DNA of 41,405 nt from CAZXVW01 sp964644025 (GCA_964644025.1 CAZXVW010000012.1:1-41405), one strand, 5' to 3'; positions 8,040 through 17,133 are shown, counted from the first letter of the stretch. A program made the numbers and translations. The notes: a model not told the origin generated them from the sequence alone.

Positions 8040-9812
8040 CTATCGCGGCGCGGCCAACTCCGGCGGCGGCACCACCGGGGGCGTCGGCAAATCTTCAACC
8101 TCGTGATCCAGCTCCATATCTTCGATCAGCACCGGCGGGGCTATCACCGAGCACGTCGTCACAAATCCTCCGGCCCCGATCAGCGACAGCGGTGCCGTGT
8201 TTCCCATGAAGTGGAATACCTGCGCCTCATCCGACGCGGCGAGGATATCGCGCAGAGCACGCACCGAGACGCTCCGAAACCGCAACCCGCGCACGAGCTC
8301 CTCTTTTCCGTCCGGGTAGACGCGATAAGCCAGAATCGGGTTGCTGAACAACCGCCCACCGCCGCTTTCCCTGGCCTTGGTTGACATCCGGCGCAATTCC
8401 GCCAGTGAGGCCGAGCACGGAAAGTCCAGTTTCCGGATGATGAGGCCATACGGCTTGCCACGCCTGGAACACAGCTCCAGAAGCCGCCGCCGTAGCGCAG
8501 CCGGCGTCACCGTTTCCTCGGCACGAATGAAGAGATTGCTGATACTGGCTGCCTTGGCGCCGAACCGGCCCGGAAGACGCGCGCGCCCGTTCGACCCGGA
8601 TTGCCCCTTCACTGGTTGCCGGGTGAGCAAATAAGCTTTCAGAACACCTTTCTGGACCACCGGTAATGGTTGCGGCTCTACTCCCTCCATGTCCACCAGA
8701 TAGTGCCCCAACAGCGGCCGCCCATGCCAGACCCGCTGGGTGGGATCATCCACCGCGTCCATCCATTCCGGCAAAATCCTGGCGCCGATCCTCCCGTCCA
8801 GTTCACTCGGTTGAAACGGGACCGTGCGGCCCGGTTCCGCTACCGGACGGCGGGGCACGGCGAGGTTGCCTCCAAGTAGTTGAGCAAACATTTGGGGCGC
8901 GGCTTGACCTTCAAACAGGACCGGCCCGGCGTAGGATTCCGCGGCCGGCGCCTCGGCCAGGGCGCTCACGTCGCCGGCCAGTCTCTGGACGATGTGCTCA
9001 AGCTCGACCTCGGAGGGCATCCTTTCGATCTCCAGCCGCGGCACCACCGCCGCATCACGTACCCTCATGCCGTCCGGGGCCTGGGCCTCCGCCCGGACCA
9101 CCACGTAATGCAGCGTGTCCGGGTACCGAATCGCGGTCCCTTCCGAGTTCACCAGGTAGGAATTTGACCGGATGGACTCGAATCGCACACTGGAGTTGAT
9201 GATCTTCGGGTAGCCGGACAACAAATTCGACAATCGGCGGACACGAGAGATCCAGGCGGACTCATCGATTCTGGTATTGACGGGATCCGTAATCATCCGC
9301 ACCGGCTCTGCTTTCCAGAAATCGGGCAGATCGTCATGCACCGTGACATTTTTCAGCGCCGCTCTTTTTCTGGCAATCGCCGCCACGGCGCCCTTGTAAG
9401 ACCGGTCGGTGGCCAGCCACAGGAAAGTTCGGATGGCCAGCTCGTTGTTGTCCAGCGGGGGCTGGGCTCCCCGGGTCGCGCCGGCGGAGAAGTAGTCGGT
9501 GAAGACGTAATTCGTATTGTCAAAATCGTAGCTCCCTACCCGAACCTCAACCCGGGGCACGCGGAACCGCTCGTCCCTGCGGGAAACGATCGCCCCCAAC
9601 GTAGCAGTAACGGAGAAGCTCGCGGCGTCTTCCAGACCGTATGCGATAAAGTAGGGGGCGTCCAGACCTACCAGGCGGAGCGCCTGGGAGCGGTCGATTT
9701 CCCTGACCATCGCCCGGAGAACCGGATCCAACTCCGATTGCGGTGGTTGTTGCGCGAGGGCCGTGCCGGCCAGCGCCACTACGGCCACCGCTACGGCCGC
9801 CGGTCTCTTCAC
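8040..9812 (-). CDS. exported TldE/PmbA-like protein lacking the metal-binding motif
   Basis: A 590-residue TldD/PmbA-family protein with an N-terminal signal peptide ending near GTALAQQ, so probably periplasmic. It aligns along its length with the upstream TldD-like gene: matching blocks include PYFIAYGLEDAASFSV, YLVNSEGTAIRYPDT, APDGMRVRD and VYPDGKEELVRGLRF. Where the partner has HEIFGH this protein reads MFAQLLGG, and the conserved Cys near the C-terminus is absent, so it resembles the non-catalytic TldE/PmbA subunit. E. coli TldD-TldE is a cytoplasmic heterodimeric metalloprotease; here both members appear exported. It starts with GTG at 9812, seven bases after GGAGG, and overlaps the TldD-like stop by 4 bp, consistent with equimolar translation of a complex. 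The target is unknown. Confidence 0.85.
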   Translation of the reverse strand: MKRPAAVAVAVVALAGTALAQQPPQSELDPVLRAMVREIDRSQALRLVGLDAPYFIAYGLEDAASFSVTATLGAIVSRRDERFRVPRVEVRVGSYDFDNTNYVFTDYFSAGATRGAQPPLDNNELAIRTFLWLATDRSYKGAVAAIARKRAALKNVTVHDDLPDFWKAEPVRMITDPVNTRIDESAWISRVRRLSNLLSGYPKIINSSVRFESIRSNSYLVNSEGTAIRYPDTLHYVVVRAEAQAPDGMRVRDAAVVPRLEIERMPSEVELEHIVQRLAGDVSALAEAPAAESYAGPVLFEGQAAPQMFAQLLGGNLAVPRRPVAEPGRTVPFQPSELDGRIGARILPEWMDAVDDPTQRVWHGRPLLGHYLVDMEGVEPQPLPVVQKGVLKAYLLTRQPVKGQSGSNGRARLPGRFGAKAASISNLFIRAEETVTPAALRRRLLELCSRRGKPYGLIIRKLDFPCSASLAELRRMSTKARESGGGRLFSNPILAYRVYPDGKEELVRGLRFRSVSVRALRDILAASDEAQVFHFMGNTAPLSLIGAGGFVTTCSVIAPPVLIEDMELDHEVEDLPTPPVVPPPELAAPR

Positions 9813-11500
9813 CGGGGGACCTCCGTTTGAAACGGTCTCGGCAGCAAGGGAGGGCGAGCCTGGGATCTTCGCTTCCGCTGGATCTCGATTTCTGAGACCA
9901 GCAAGGCCGGCGAAACCGCCGCCACCGGGACATTGCCGGATTCAGCTCCGCAGAACCCGTTGAAAATGCCGGGGGTGTCGCCCGTGGCAATGATTTTCGT
10001 AAACGCTGCCAACGGAGTACCCACGATGTCGGCGCCCCGTACCAGTTCGTCGGGCCGGCCGTCCGGGTACACCCGGTAGACGATTAGGGGGATGACCTTA
10101 AACGCTTCCACTCCCCGCCGGGCGGTTAGCGTGAAGCCGCCAGTAACTTCTTCAAAATAAAAGCCATAGTCTCTCTTCTGGCGCTGAATCTCCTCGAGTA
10201 GCATCTCCCGGAGACGCTGCTCCGGCACCTGGTGCTCAGATTCCACGAACAGATTGGACTGGCGGGAAACGACCTCCCGGCCTGTCTGCCGGCGGCCGTG
10301 CCCGTTCGACTTCGAGAACCCTCGAATCGGGGAGCGGGACATCAGAAATGTCTTCAGAACCCCGTTCTCAACAACCGGAACGCGGCGTGCCTTCACGCCC
10401 TCATCATCGTATCGGTACCAGCCCATCAGGGCCGTCTCGCCGAGCCGTCTTCGCGTGGGGTCGAAGATCACCGAGAGAAATTCGGGCAACACCTGGGCGC
10501 CCACGCTGTTGGTGAACGTCTGGCCTTCGGTGACATCCTTCTGCCGGTGCCCCTCCACGCGGTGTCCGAAGATCTCGTGGAAAAACACGCCCGCCGCCCG
10601 GCCTGACAGGATCGCCGGCGCCACGTAAGGATCTACGACCGGGGCGTCGATCAGTTTGCTAAGATCCGTGGCCACGCGCCGGACGGCCTCCAGGATTACG
10701 TCGTCGGGGGGCAGCGCGTCTGGCTGGACGGCCTCGAAGCTTTCGCTGGCGGTCAGATCCATCCCATCGGGTGCTTTGGCGGCGCCGTTGATCTGCAGGC
10801 GGGCTATCGTGCTGCCGTGCGTCAGCCGTGTGCCCTCCGTATTCACCAGATATTTGGTTTGCCGTTGTACGGCGATGACGACCCGCGACCGAAGCACGCC
10901 GGGGTACTCAGCGAAACCGGCCGAGATTTTCCGCAGCCGCCTCGCCCACTGTTCCCGGTCAAAGGTAAACTCCGGCGGGCGGGCCGTATCCACCACCGGC
11001 TCTTTGCTGGAGAAATCCGGCGCGGCGTCCTTTTCCTCGACTTTCACTCGTTGATCGGTCCGGATGTTGATCAGCCGTTGCGCGGCCAGCCGGTAGACGC
11101 GGTCCGTTTCCCGCCACACTGCCTGCCGGATAGCGTTGGGGTTGTTCTCCAGGGCGATCGCGACCCCTCGGGTGAAGCGCGGGCGTTGTCCTCCGAGAGG
11201 GTGGTAGCTGTCCAGCGCCGGGCTGCCCACGCGCACCGTGACATCCAGTCGGCGATCATGCCTGTGGGTGTCGGTCTCCAGCGCTCCGAGACCCGCCGAC
11301 ATCAGGAACGTGTCCTCCTCGGTGACGCTGTACGAGATGAAATACGGCGGCGGGGAAGCCTGTTGCCGGAGAATCCGGAAGTTGCGATCCAGCTCGCCTG
11401 AGAGAATTGTTATCAGGGCGGGAGGCCCCGCCAGACCAACGGAAACCAACAGGAGAACTGCCGGTGCGCCGACAACCACCCGGACTATCGATGCCCGCAC
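9809..11500 (-). CDS. exported TldD-like metalloprotease (HExxxH)
   Basis: A 563-residue TldD-family protein beginning with a signal-like segment (MRASIVRVVV... to about residue 26), so predicted periplasmic. It has the HExxxH zinc motif as H308-E-I-F-G-H313 and the C-terminal metal-ligand Cys at C517 in GFCGAESGNVPV, both as in E. coli TldD. The TldD/TldE complex threads unfolded peptides into a closed chamber and cleaves them; the paired gene downstream would be the inactive half. It starts with GTG at 11500, with no good ribosome site upstream. It lies 112 bp after a LuxR-type regulator on the same strand and heads a run with tldE-like and lptFG. The substrate is unknown; turnover of envelope peptides or maturation of an exported peptide are possibilities. 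Confidence 0.88.
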   Translation of the reverse strand: MRASIVRVVVGAPAVLLLVSVGLAGPPALITILSGELDRNFRILRQQASPPPYFISYSVTEEDTFLMSAGLGALETDTHRHDRRLDVTVRVGSPALDSYHPLGGQRPRFTRGVAIALENNPNAIRQAVWRETDRVYRLAAQRLINIRTDQRVKVEEKDAAPDFSSKEPVVDTARPPEFTFDREQWARRLRKISAGFAEYPGVLRSRVVIAVQRQTKYLVNTEGTRLTHGSTIARLQINGAAKAPDGMDLTASESFEAVQPDALPPDDVILEAVRRVATDLSKLIDAPVVDPYVAPAILSGRAAGVFFHEIFGHRVEGHRQKDVTEGQTFTNSVGAQVLPEFLSVIFDPTRRRLGETALMGWYRYDDEGVKARRVPVVENGVLKTFLMSRSPIRGFSKSNGHGRRQTGREVVSRQSNLFVESEHQVPEQRLREMLLEEIQRQKRDYGFYFEEVTGGFTLTARRGVEAFKVIPLIVYRVYPDGRPDELVRGADIVGTPLAAFTKIIATGDTPGIFNGFCGAESGNVPVAAVSPALLVSEIEIQRKRRSQARPPLLPRPFQTEVPR

Positions 11501-11612
11501 TCAGTCCAGCATATCATGGGCGGCCGGGTGGCCCTTGGGATGCCTTGAGGCGCCGGGCACGCCAGGCGGCTGACGGGCGCCGTAACTGGGAAGCCCTCGC
11601 CGGCGGCGGTTC

Positions 11613-12263
11613 TTATGCCCTGGGCAGCGACAGGAGCCCCTTGCTCTTCATGCCCGATAGCGCCAGTCCGTAGCGGCCCCGGACTCCCGTCTTCTCAAAA
11701 ATGTGTTTCAAGTGGATCTTGACCGTTCCCGGCCGGATGCCGAGCTCCCGGGCGATCTCCTTGTTCTTCAGCCCCTGCTCGACCAGTTCCAGCACCTGTT
11801 GTTCTCTCGGCGTCAGCTCGGAACGGCGGTAGCGATCCCGCCGCGGCGGTTCGTGGAACAGAGACTCTTCCATCCAACTCGTTCCGGCCGCGACGGCGCG
11901 GAGGCAGGCCAGCAAGCTATCGGTGTCGGCGCTCTTACGGATGATCCCTCGCACACCATTCTGCAGTAGCCGGAGCGCTTCCGCCTCCGATATCGTGTTG
12001 CCCCACACTACGATCGCCAGCGGGAGATGAGCATCCCGCAGCTCAGCAATCCAAGCCATCACCGCGTGGGCGCCGAAGCCTTTGTCGATGACCAGGATGT
12101 CGGGAGCCTCATCCCGGACCATCGCTGCCCCGTCGGGCAGCGAGCCGGCGGCCCCTGCGAAGGTCAGCTCTGAACACTGCCCCAGCAATGACCTGAGACC
12201 TTCCGCCGTGATCGGTTGGGTTTCGCACACGCCTACACGTTTCATCCTGCTCTGTTTCTCCAT
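11613..12263 (-). CDS. LuxR-type DNA-binding response regulator with atypical receiver
   Basis: A 216-residue NarL/FixJ-like protein: receiver-like domain (about 8-125) and a C-terminal LuxR helix-turn-helix (about 145-205, with LTPREQQVLELVEQGLKNKEIA and TVKIHLKHIFEK). The receiver keeps D60 at the phosphorylation position (ILVIDKG) and the conserved Lys near K110 (IIRKSAD). The usual N-terminal acidic pair is reduced to one Glu (E14 in VCETQ), and the switch Thr/Ser after beta-4 is missing (VVWGNT). Phosphorylation-independent control is therefore possible. No histidine kinase is adjacent. It is divergent from the CpaE-like gene and precedes the tldD-like gene on the same strand. A start at 12245 (MKRVGVCE) is a real alternative; neither has a strong ribosome site. 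Confidence 0.85.
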   Translation of the reverse strand: MEKQSRMKRVGVCETQPITAEGLRSLLGQCSELTFAGAAGSLPDGAAMVRDEAPDILVIDKGFGAHAVMAWIAELRDAHLPLAIVVWGNTISEAEALRLLQNGVRGIIRKSADTDSLLACLRAVAAGTSWMEESLFHEPPRRDRYRRSELTPREQQVLELVEQGLKNKEIARELGIRPGTVKIHLKHIFEKTGVRGRYGLALSGMKSKGLLSLPRA

Positions 12264-12363
12264 TCGTAGTGATCGCTGCCGCGCAAAGGACTCTCAGCCT
12301 GGTGCAGGTGATTCTGCCCGAAGGGCATTCCACAGCCGGCTTACCCAAGCTTCATCCATCTCA

Positions 12364-12397
12364 TCGACCCGCACTACAGTTTTCTTTAGAATGTAGT
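12364..12397 (+). promoter_or_regulatory. promoter with inverted repeat upstream of the CpaE-like gene
   Basis: TCGACC (12364-12369, 4/6) and TAGAAT (12387-12392, 5/6) are separated by 17 bases and lie about 30 bp before the ATG at 12421. The half-sites ACTACA (12373-12378) and TGTAGT (12392-12397) form an inverted repeat with a 13-bp spacer that brackets the -10, a plausible operator in the divergent intergenic region shared with the LuxR-type regulator. Confidence 0.45.
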
Positions 12398-12420
12398 TCC
12401 ACTGGCCAGGGACTACTCTC

Positions 12421-13707
12421 ATGTTTTCCTCCTATTCGGCCGATGTAACAGCATGGATTCGTAAGAATCTGGACCACCGAGATCTCATGGAGCACGCTGA
12501 ACTTACAAGAACGGCTTCTGGGACCCGTGCCTTGCTCATTTGCCCGGACGCGGCCCTGAGGTCCGAGCTCGCGCCGCTTCTCACTCACAGTCTGGCCGGG
12601 CTCCGCATTGTCTCGGAGAAAGAATACCCACCGCCGGATTCGCTGGGCGAACTGATCAAAACCAGCTCACCGCGCCTCTGCTTTCTCGACGGGGAATCCG
12701 ACCCAGAGCGGGCCATGGCTCTGATCCGCGATCTCCAAATCATTGACCCCAGCCTCCAGATTGTCGTTCTGTTCAACGGTAACACTCCGGACCTCATCCT
12801 GCGCTGCCTGCGGCAAGGGGCGGCGGAGTTTCTCATTCACCCGTTCAGCATCGAGGAGTTGAAACCCGTTTTGCAGCGGCTCTCTCAGCTCAGCCCCACC
12901 ATCAGTTACGGCAAGGGAGGCAGGATCCTTTGTGTAGCCCCGGCGAAGGGGGCCTGCGGTGCCAGTACCATCGCCGCCAATTTGGCCTACCGCAAGAAGC
13001 GGCTCGGGGTCGAAAAGCTGTTGCTCGTGGATCTTGATCCGCTTTCCGGAATCATCTCGTTCCTGCTGAAGCTCAAGTCGAACTACAGTTTCCTCGACGC
13101 TCTGAACCGCGCCACCAGCCTCGATGAAGACCTCTGGCGGGGCATCGTTTCCTCCACCGAGGGTTTCGACGCGCTGCTGGCGCCGGAGAATCCCATGGAC
13201 ACGCTCCAGGAGCTTCAGGATCCCACCCCCGTACTCGAATTCGCTCGCCAGCTCTACGACCTGATAATTGTGGACTGCGCCGGTCTGCTCGGAGACTGGG
13301 GGGTGGGGCTGCCGAAAGTCTGTGACGAACTGCTTCTGGTCACCACCAACGAATTGCCGGCCCTTCAGGCTACGCAAAAGGTGCTGGCTCACTTGGACCA
13401 GAACCGGGTGGAACGCACGAAGCTTCGCCTGATTGTCAATCGCTACAGCCGCGAAGTGGGGCTGAGCAGCGACGCCATCGCCACTGCTTTGCACATGGAT
13501 GTCTATCAACTGATTCCGAGCGACTATGTGTCGGTGCAAAAGGCCTTGATCGAAGGCAGGCCGATCCCTCCGAACTGCGCGTTTGGCAGGAGCCTGGAGG
13601 CCCTGGCGGATCGTCTCTCCGGAAAGAAGCCCGAGGCGAGCCAAAAACCGAAAGCCGCCTCGCTGGGCGGAATCTTCTCATCGCTGTTTTCCCGGGCTAC
13701 TTCTTGA
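12421..13707 (+). CDS. CpaE/TadZ-like ATPase with receiver-like N-terminal domain
   Basis: A 428-residue protein. Residues about 35-155 form a receiver-like fold (LLICPDAALRSEL at the start, CFLDGE with D90 at the phospho-site position). Residues about 165-405 are a MinD/ParA-type P-loop ATPase with the deviant Walker A K176-GACGAST and Walker B-like LLLVDLDPLSG. The GxGAST form, without the usual second Lys, is typical of CpaE/TadZ proteins, which localise Flp/Tad pilus machinery. No other tad/cpa gene is in the window, so this is an orphan and might serve another localisation task. I kept ATG 12421 because a promoter-like pair lies about 30 bp before it; ATG at residue 23 (MEHAEL) is an alternative. 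It converges with the ABC exporter gene. Confidence 0.82.
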   Translation: MFSSYSADVTAWIRKNLDHRDLMEHAELTRTASGTRALLICPDAALRSELAPLLTHSLAGLRIVSEKEYPPPDSLGELIKTSSPRLCFLDGESDPERAMALIRDLQIIDPSLQIVVLFNGNTPDLILRCLRQGAAEFLIHPFSIEELKPVLQRLSQLSPTISYGKGGRILCVAPAKGACGASTIAANLAYRKKRLGVEKLLLVDLDPLSGIISFLLKLKSNYSFLDALNRATSLDEDLWRGIVSSTEGFDALLAPENPMDTLQELQDPTPVLEFARQLYDLIIVDCAGLLGDWGVGLPKVCDELLLVTTNELPALQATQKVLAHLDQNRVERTKLRLIVNRYSREVGLSSDAIATALHMDVYQLIPSDYVSVQKALIEGRPIPPNCAFGRSLEALADRLSGKKPEASQKPKAASLGGIFSSLFSRATS

Positions 13708-13763
13708 CGGCCCGAAGTCCCCGGTCCGGTCCGGCAGGTCTGCACCTCCCGGGACCTCGGACA

Positions 13764-15506
13764 TCAGATGGTCTCCAGTTCTTGTTCCAGAAGCTGCTTC
13801 CGGTACAATTCGGCATAATAGCGATCCGCCGCCAGCAACTGCTCATGATCGCCTTGCTCGACGATCTGGCCCGCTTCGATGACAACGATATGATCCGCGT
13901 GGCGGACGGTAGAGACCCGGTGGGAGATCAAGATAGTTGTCCGGCCCCGCATTACTGCGGACAGCTCCACCAAAATCCGCTCTTCGGTGACGGTGTCGAC
14001 GCTGGACAGAGCGTCGTCCAGGATCAGGATCCGCGGGTCGCCGAGAATCGCCCGGGCAATGGCCGCCCGTTGTTTCTGGCCGCCGGACAGCGTGATCCCT
14101 CGTTCCCCGACCATGGTTTCGTAACCGTTCGGGAAACCCGCCACATCTTCGTCCAGGCCTGCCAAGGTTGCGGCCCTGCGGATCTGCTCCGGTGAGGCGT
14201 CCGGCACGCCGAAGGCGATGTTGTCGGCCAGCGTCGCGCTAAACAGGAAGGTTTCCTGCGGCACGAAGCCGATCTGCCGCCGGAGTTCGGCCAGAGGGAA
14301 ATCCCGCGCGTCGTTTCCGTCGATGAGAACCAGCCCGCTCACCGGATCCATCAACCGCGGGATGAGCCGCACCAGGCTGCTTTTCCCGCTACCGGTACGG
14401 CCGACGATCGCCACCGTGGCGCCCGCCGGGATCCGCAGGTTGACGCCCCGCAACACGTGCGCGCTCGCAAATCGGAGGTGCACGTCCTCAAAGGTGATCT
14501 CTCCGCGCACCGGGCCCGTCAGCCGCAGCGGCCGTTCTGGATCCCGGATGGCCGGTTCCTCGCCGAAGATCTCCTGAATCCGCAGCAGGGAAGCGGTGCC
14601 CCGCTCAATCAGGTTTACCACCCACCCCACCGCCACCATCGGCCAGATCAGCATCCCCAGGTAGACGTTGAACATCAAGAACCCTCCCAATGAGAGTTCA
14701 CCCTCCAGCAGGCGGTGGCCGCCGAACCACAGCACCAACAGGAAAGACAGCCCTGTCAGGCCGTGCAACACGGGCAAGAATAGGCCCGAAACCCGGGCGA
14801 GCTTGAGGTTGTGACTGATGTAGTTGCGGTTCAACTCGTCGAACAGCGCCTCCTCCGCCTCTTCCTGAACATAGGCGCGGATAATCCGGACGCCGGAGAC
14901 ATTCTCCTGAACCCGGCTGGTGATGTCGGAAAAAATCGCCTGGATGCGGCGGAACTGCGTGTGAATATAGCGGCCGAAGAAGATCACGATGACGCTGATC
15001 AGGGGCGCCGGGGCCAGCGTTACCACCGTCAGCTTCCAGTCCACCAGCCCCATTACCGTGATTGCCAGCAGCGCCGTGAGGCTCGTATCAGCGGTGTACA
15101 TAATGCCCGGGCCCAGCATCATGCGGACCGCGTTGAGATCGTTGGTCGCCCTGGCCATGATGTCGCCGGTGCGGAAGCGGGAATAGAAATCAGAGGACAG
15201 CCGGGTCAGATGGCGAAACAGATCATTTCGCAGATCGTATTCCACGTCCCGCGAAATGCCGATCAAAGTGACCCGCATCCGGTATTGCCACACGCCCTTG
15301 AAAGCGGTTAGGGCAACCAGGGATCCGGCGAAGATCAAGGCTGTGCGGAAGTCGAACCGGGCTGACAGACGGTCCACTGCGTGGCCAATCAGCAACGGAA
15401 TGCCGGCGGCGGCCAGGTTCCGCAATAGCAGGGCGGCGACGCCGGCGGCCAACCCGCGCCGGTACCGGCAAAGGTACGGCCATAGCACCTTCAGGAGATT
15501 CCGCAT
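13764..15506 (-). CDS. ABC exporter half-transporter (permease-ATPase), MdlA/YheI-like, degenerate site
   Basis: A 580-residue inner-membrane half-transporter. Six membrane helices (about 15-305) are followed by a nucleotide-binding domain with Walker A GRTGSGKSS (about 370-377), Q-loop in FVPQET, signature LSGGQ (about 474) and switch His in ISHR (about 530). The Walker B reads ILILDDALSSVD: the catalytic Glu after the Walker B Asp is Asp. This is characteristic of the degenerate subunit of heterodimeric exporters such as MdlA, YheI or BmrC. The expected partner gene is not adjacent, so it is encoded elsewhere or the protein works alone. Multidrug, lipid or peptide export are all possible. 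I chose ATG 15506; a TTG precedes it. It lies 84 bp after the PH-like membrane gene on the same strand. Confidence 0.9.
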   Translation of the reverse strand: MRNLLKVLWPYLCRYRRGLAAGVAALLLRNLAAAGIPLLIGHAVDRLSARFDFRTALIFAGSLVALTAFKGVWQYRMRVTLIGISRDVEYDLRNDLFRHLTRLSSDFYSRFRTGDIMARATNDLNAVRMMLGPGIMYTADTSLTALLAITVMGLVDWKLTVVTLAPAPLISVIVIFFGRYIHTQFRRIQAIFSDITSRVQENVSGVRIIRAYVQEEAEEALFDELNRNYISHNLKLARVSGLFLPVLHGLTGLSFLLVLWFGGHRLLEGELSLGGFLMFNVYLGMLIWPMVAVGWVVNLIERGTASLLRIQEIFGEEPAIRDPERPLRLTGPVRGEITFEDVHLRFASAHVLRGVNLRIPAGATVAIVGRTGSGKSSLVRLIPRLMDPVSGLVLIDGNDARDFPLAELRRQIGFVPQETFLFSATLADNIAFGVPDASPEQIRRAATLAGLDEDVAGFPNGYETMVGERGITLSGGQKQRAAIARAILGDPRILILDDALSSVDTVTEERILVELSAVMRGRTTILISHRVSTVRHADHIVVIEAGQIVEQGDHEQLLAADRYYAELYRKQLLEQELETI

Positions 15507-15590
15507 CAATTACCGGCACGCGGGGACCGCTGGAGACCCCGGGCAAGCGCCTGGTCCGGTGACGCCTCCGGCCTGGCCGGGCCGCCACGC

Positions 15591-16154
15591 TCACATCTCA
15601 TCATCGGAATTCGTGCTGTCCAGGTGCCCCACGGTTTTCAGACGCCGGTAGAGCCGCTCTACCTCCGCTTCATCTTCCTCGCGAAGCAGACGGCAGGCGG
15701 GCGGCCGCGGTCTCCTGTCGCCCCGGCGGGTGGATAATTCCTCGCCCCAAAACCGGCGGTGAGGAACGCCGTCGATCAGCGCCTCTGTCGCACATCGCCG
15801 CAAATGACGCAGCAGACTGTTCGACGAATCCAGGTCGCCGGGGTAAATCAGGTGGATCCGGCTCCGGTCGGCCAGCGTGAGCTGGACGATGAGCGGCGAA
15901 ATCCAGCCGGTGCGATCCACCCGGCGAATATCCGGCCAGGCTATGCGCCGCCGGCCGATTACCAGAAACCGGTCCTGCACCTCGATGGGCGGCCGGCTCG
16001 CCAGGAAAAGCAGCACCGCCGAGCTCAGCAAAAACAGAACCGCGGGAATCATGGCCGGCGCCCAATCCACCGCAACCCAGGCCGAGAAGGCCCCCATGGC
16101 GATGGCGGCGATGCTCGCCGTCAAGTAGTTACGCGAGGGCGAATACCGAGTCAT
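15591..16154 (-). CDS. small membrane protein with PH-like domain
   Basis: A 187-residue protein of unknown function. Two membrane helices (about 12-30 and 35-52, ending in LLFLASRPP) precede a beta-rich segment (about 55-115) resembling bacterial PH-like domains of the YdbS/YdbT kind, with FLVIGRRRIAWPDIRRVDRTG as its core. The C-terminal third is charged and ends in an acidic tail. The frame is open upstream to 16295, but that part overlaps lpxC; ATG at 16154 has GGGAAG close upstream and gives a normal membrane-protein N-terminus. It precedes the ABC exporter gene on the same strand, 84 bp apart, so an operon is possible. The PH-like assignment is moderate. Confidence 0.65.
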   Translation of the reverse strand: MTRYSPSRNYLTASIAAIAMGAFSAWVAVDWAPAMIPAVLFLLSSAVLLFLASRPPIEVQDRFLVIGRRRIAWPDIRRVDRTGWISPLIVQLTLADRSRIHLIYPGDLDSSNSLLRHLRRCATEALIDGVPHRRFWGEELSTRRGDRRPRPPACRLLREEDEAEVERLYRRLKTVGHLDSTNSDDEM

Positions 16155-16242
16155 CAGCTTCCCACATTTAAGAGTACCCCCGAGCCCGGACCCCGTCAAT
16201 CCTTGCGAGCGTGCCGGGGGCGCGCTCACCGCCTCGAAGAAG

Positions 16243-17133
16243 TCAACAGACCACGGCCGCGGCGAACCGGGACTCCATCTGTTCCGCGGTAACAACCTCG
16301 TAGAGCGAGGGTTCCGACATGATCTTCAAAACCAGCGCCACGTGCATCGCGTGACCGGCGCGCTCGGCAACAACGTGTCCCACCAGCGGCTTGCCCAGCA
16401 AGGCGAGATCCCCGATCAGGTCCAGCGCCTTGTGCCGGCACGGCTCATCGGGAAACCGGAGTCCGCCCGCGTTCATCACGCCGCCGGCATCGAAACCGAC
16501 GGCGTTGTCCAGGCTGGCGCCGCGGATGAGCCCCATATCTCGCATCTGATCCAGCTCGTGCGCGAACCCGAATGTCCTTGCCGGGGCGATTTCGGCCGCG
16601 TAGGCTTCGGGCGTTACTTCTATCTCCAGCCGCTGTTCGCCAACCATCGGGTGATCAAAATCGATACGGCACGTCAACAGGAAACGGTCGGCGGGCGTGA
16701 TCGTGATCCGCTTGCCTTTCCCCTCCACCGATACCGGTTTCCGAATCCGGAGATAACGCCGCTGCCGCCGGCACGGCTTCGTTCCGGCTTCGCGAAGCAG
16801 TTCCACAAACGGCTGGCCGCTGCCGTCAAGAATGGGGACCTCGAGGTTGTCGATTTCCACAACCGCGTTGTCAATCCCCATGCTGTAGCAGACGCTCAAC
16901 AGGTGTTCCGTGGTCGAGATCAGCACGCCTTGCCGCATCAGGCTGGTCGCGTAGCTGACCCGGGCCACGTGGCGCCAGTTGGCCGGTATCCGGAAATTCT
17001 CCAAATCCGTGCGCACGAAGACGATGCCGGTGCCGGCCGGCGCCGGCCGGATCCGGATCGACACCGGCGCCCCACTATGCAAGCCGACCCCGCTGGTTTC
17101 CACTGAACGCTGAACCGTCGTCTCAAAAGGCAC
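16243..17133 (-). CDS. lpxC: UDP-3-O-acyl-N-acetylglucosamine deacetylase LpxC
   Basis: A 296-residue cytoplasmic zinc enzyme for the committed step of lipid A synthesis, deacetylating UDP-3-O-acyl-GlcNAc. Length and motifs are normal: STTEH with E76 (general base) and zinc ligand H77, RHKALDLIGDL with ligands H234 and D238, and H261 in AGHAMH as the second catalytic residue. GVGLHSG near the N-terminus and PARTFGF are also family blocks. The GTG start at 17133 follows GGGAG by about eight bases. It is divergent from polA across about 250 bp holding a perfect inverted repeat. With lptFG in the same window it shows a complete-type LPS envelope. Identification is secure. Confidence 0.96.
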   Translation of the reverse strand: MPFETTVQRSVETSGVGLHSGAPVSIRIRPAPAGTGIVFVRTDLENFRIPANWRHVARVSYATSLMRQGVLISTTEHLLSVCYSMGIDNAVVEIDNLEVPILDGSGQPFVELLREAGTKPCRRQRRYLRIRKPVSVEGKGKRITITPADRFLLTCRIDFDHPMVGEQRLEIEVTPEAYAAEIAPARTFGFAHELDQMRDMGLIRGASLDNAVGFDAGGVMNAGGLRFPDEPCRHKALDLIGDLALLGKPLVGHVVAERAGHAMHVALVLKIMSEPSLYEVVTAEQMESRFAAAVVC

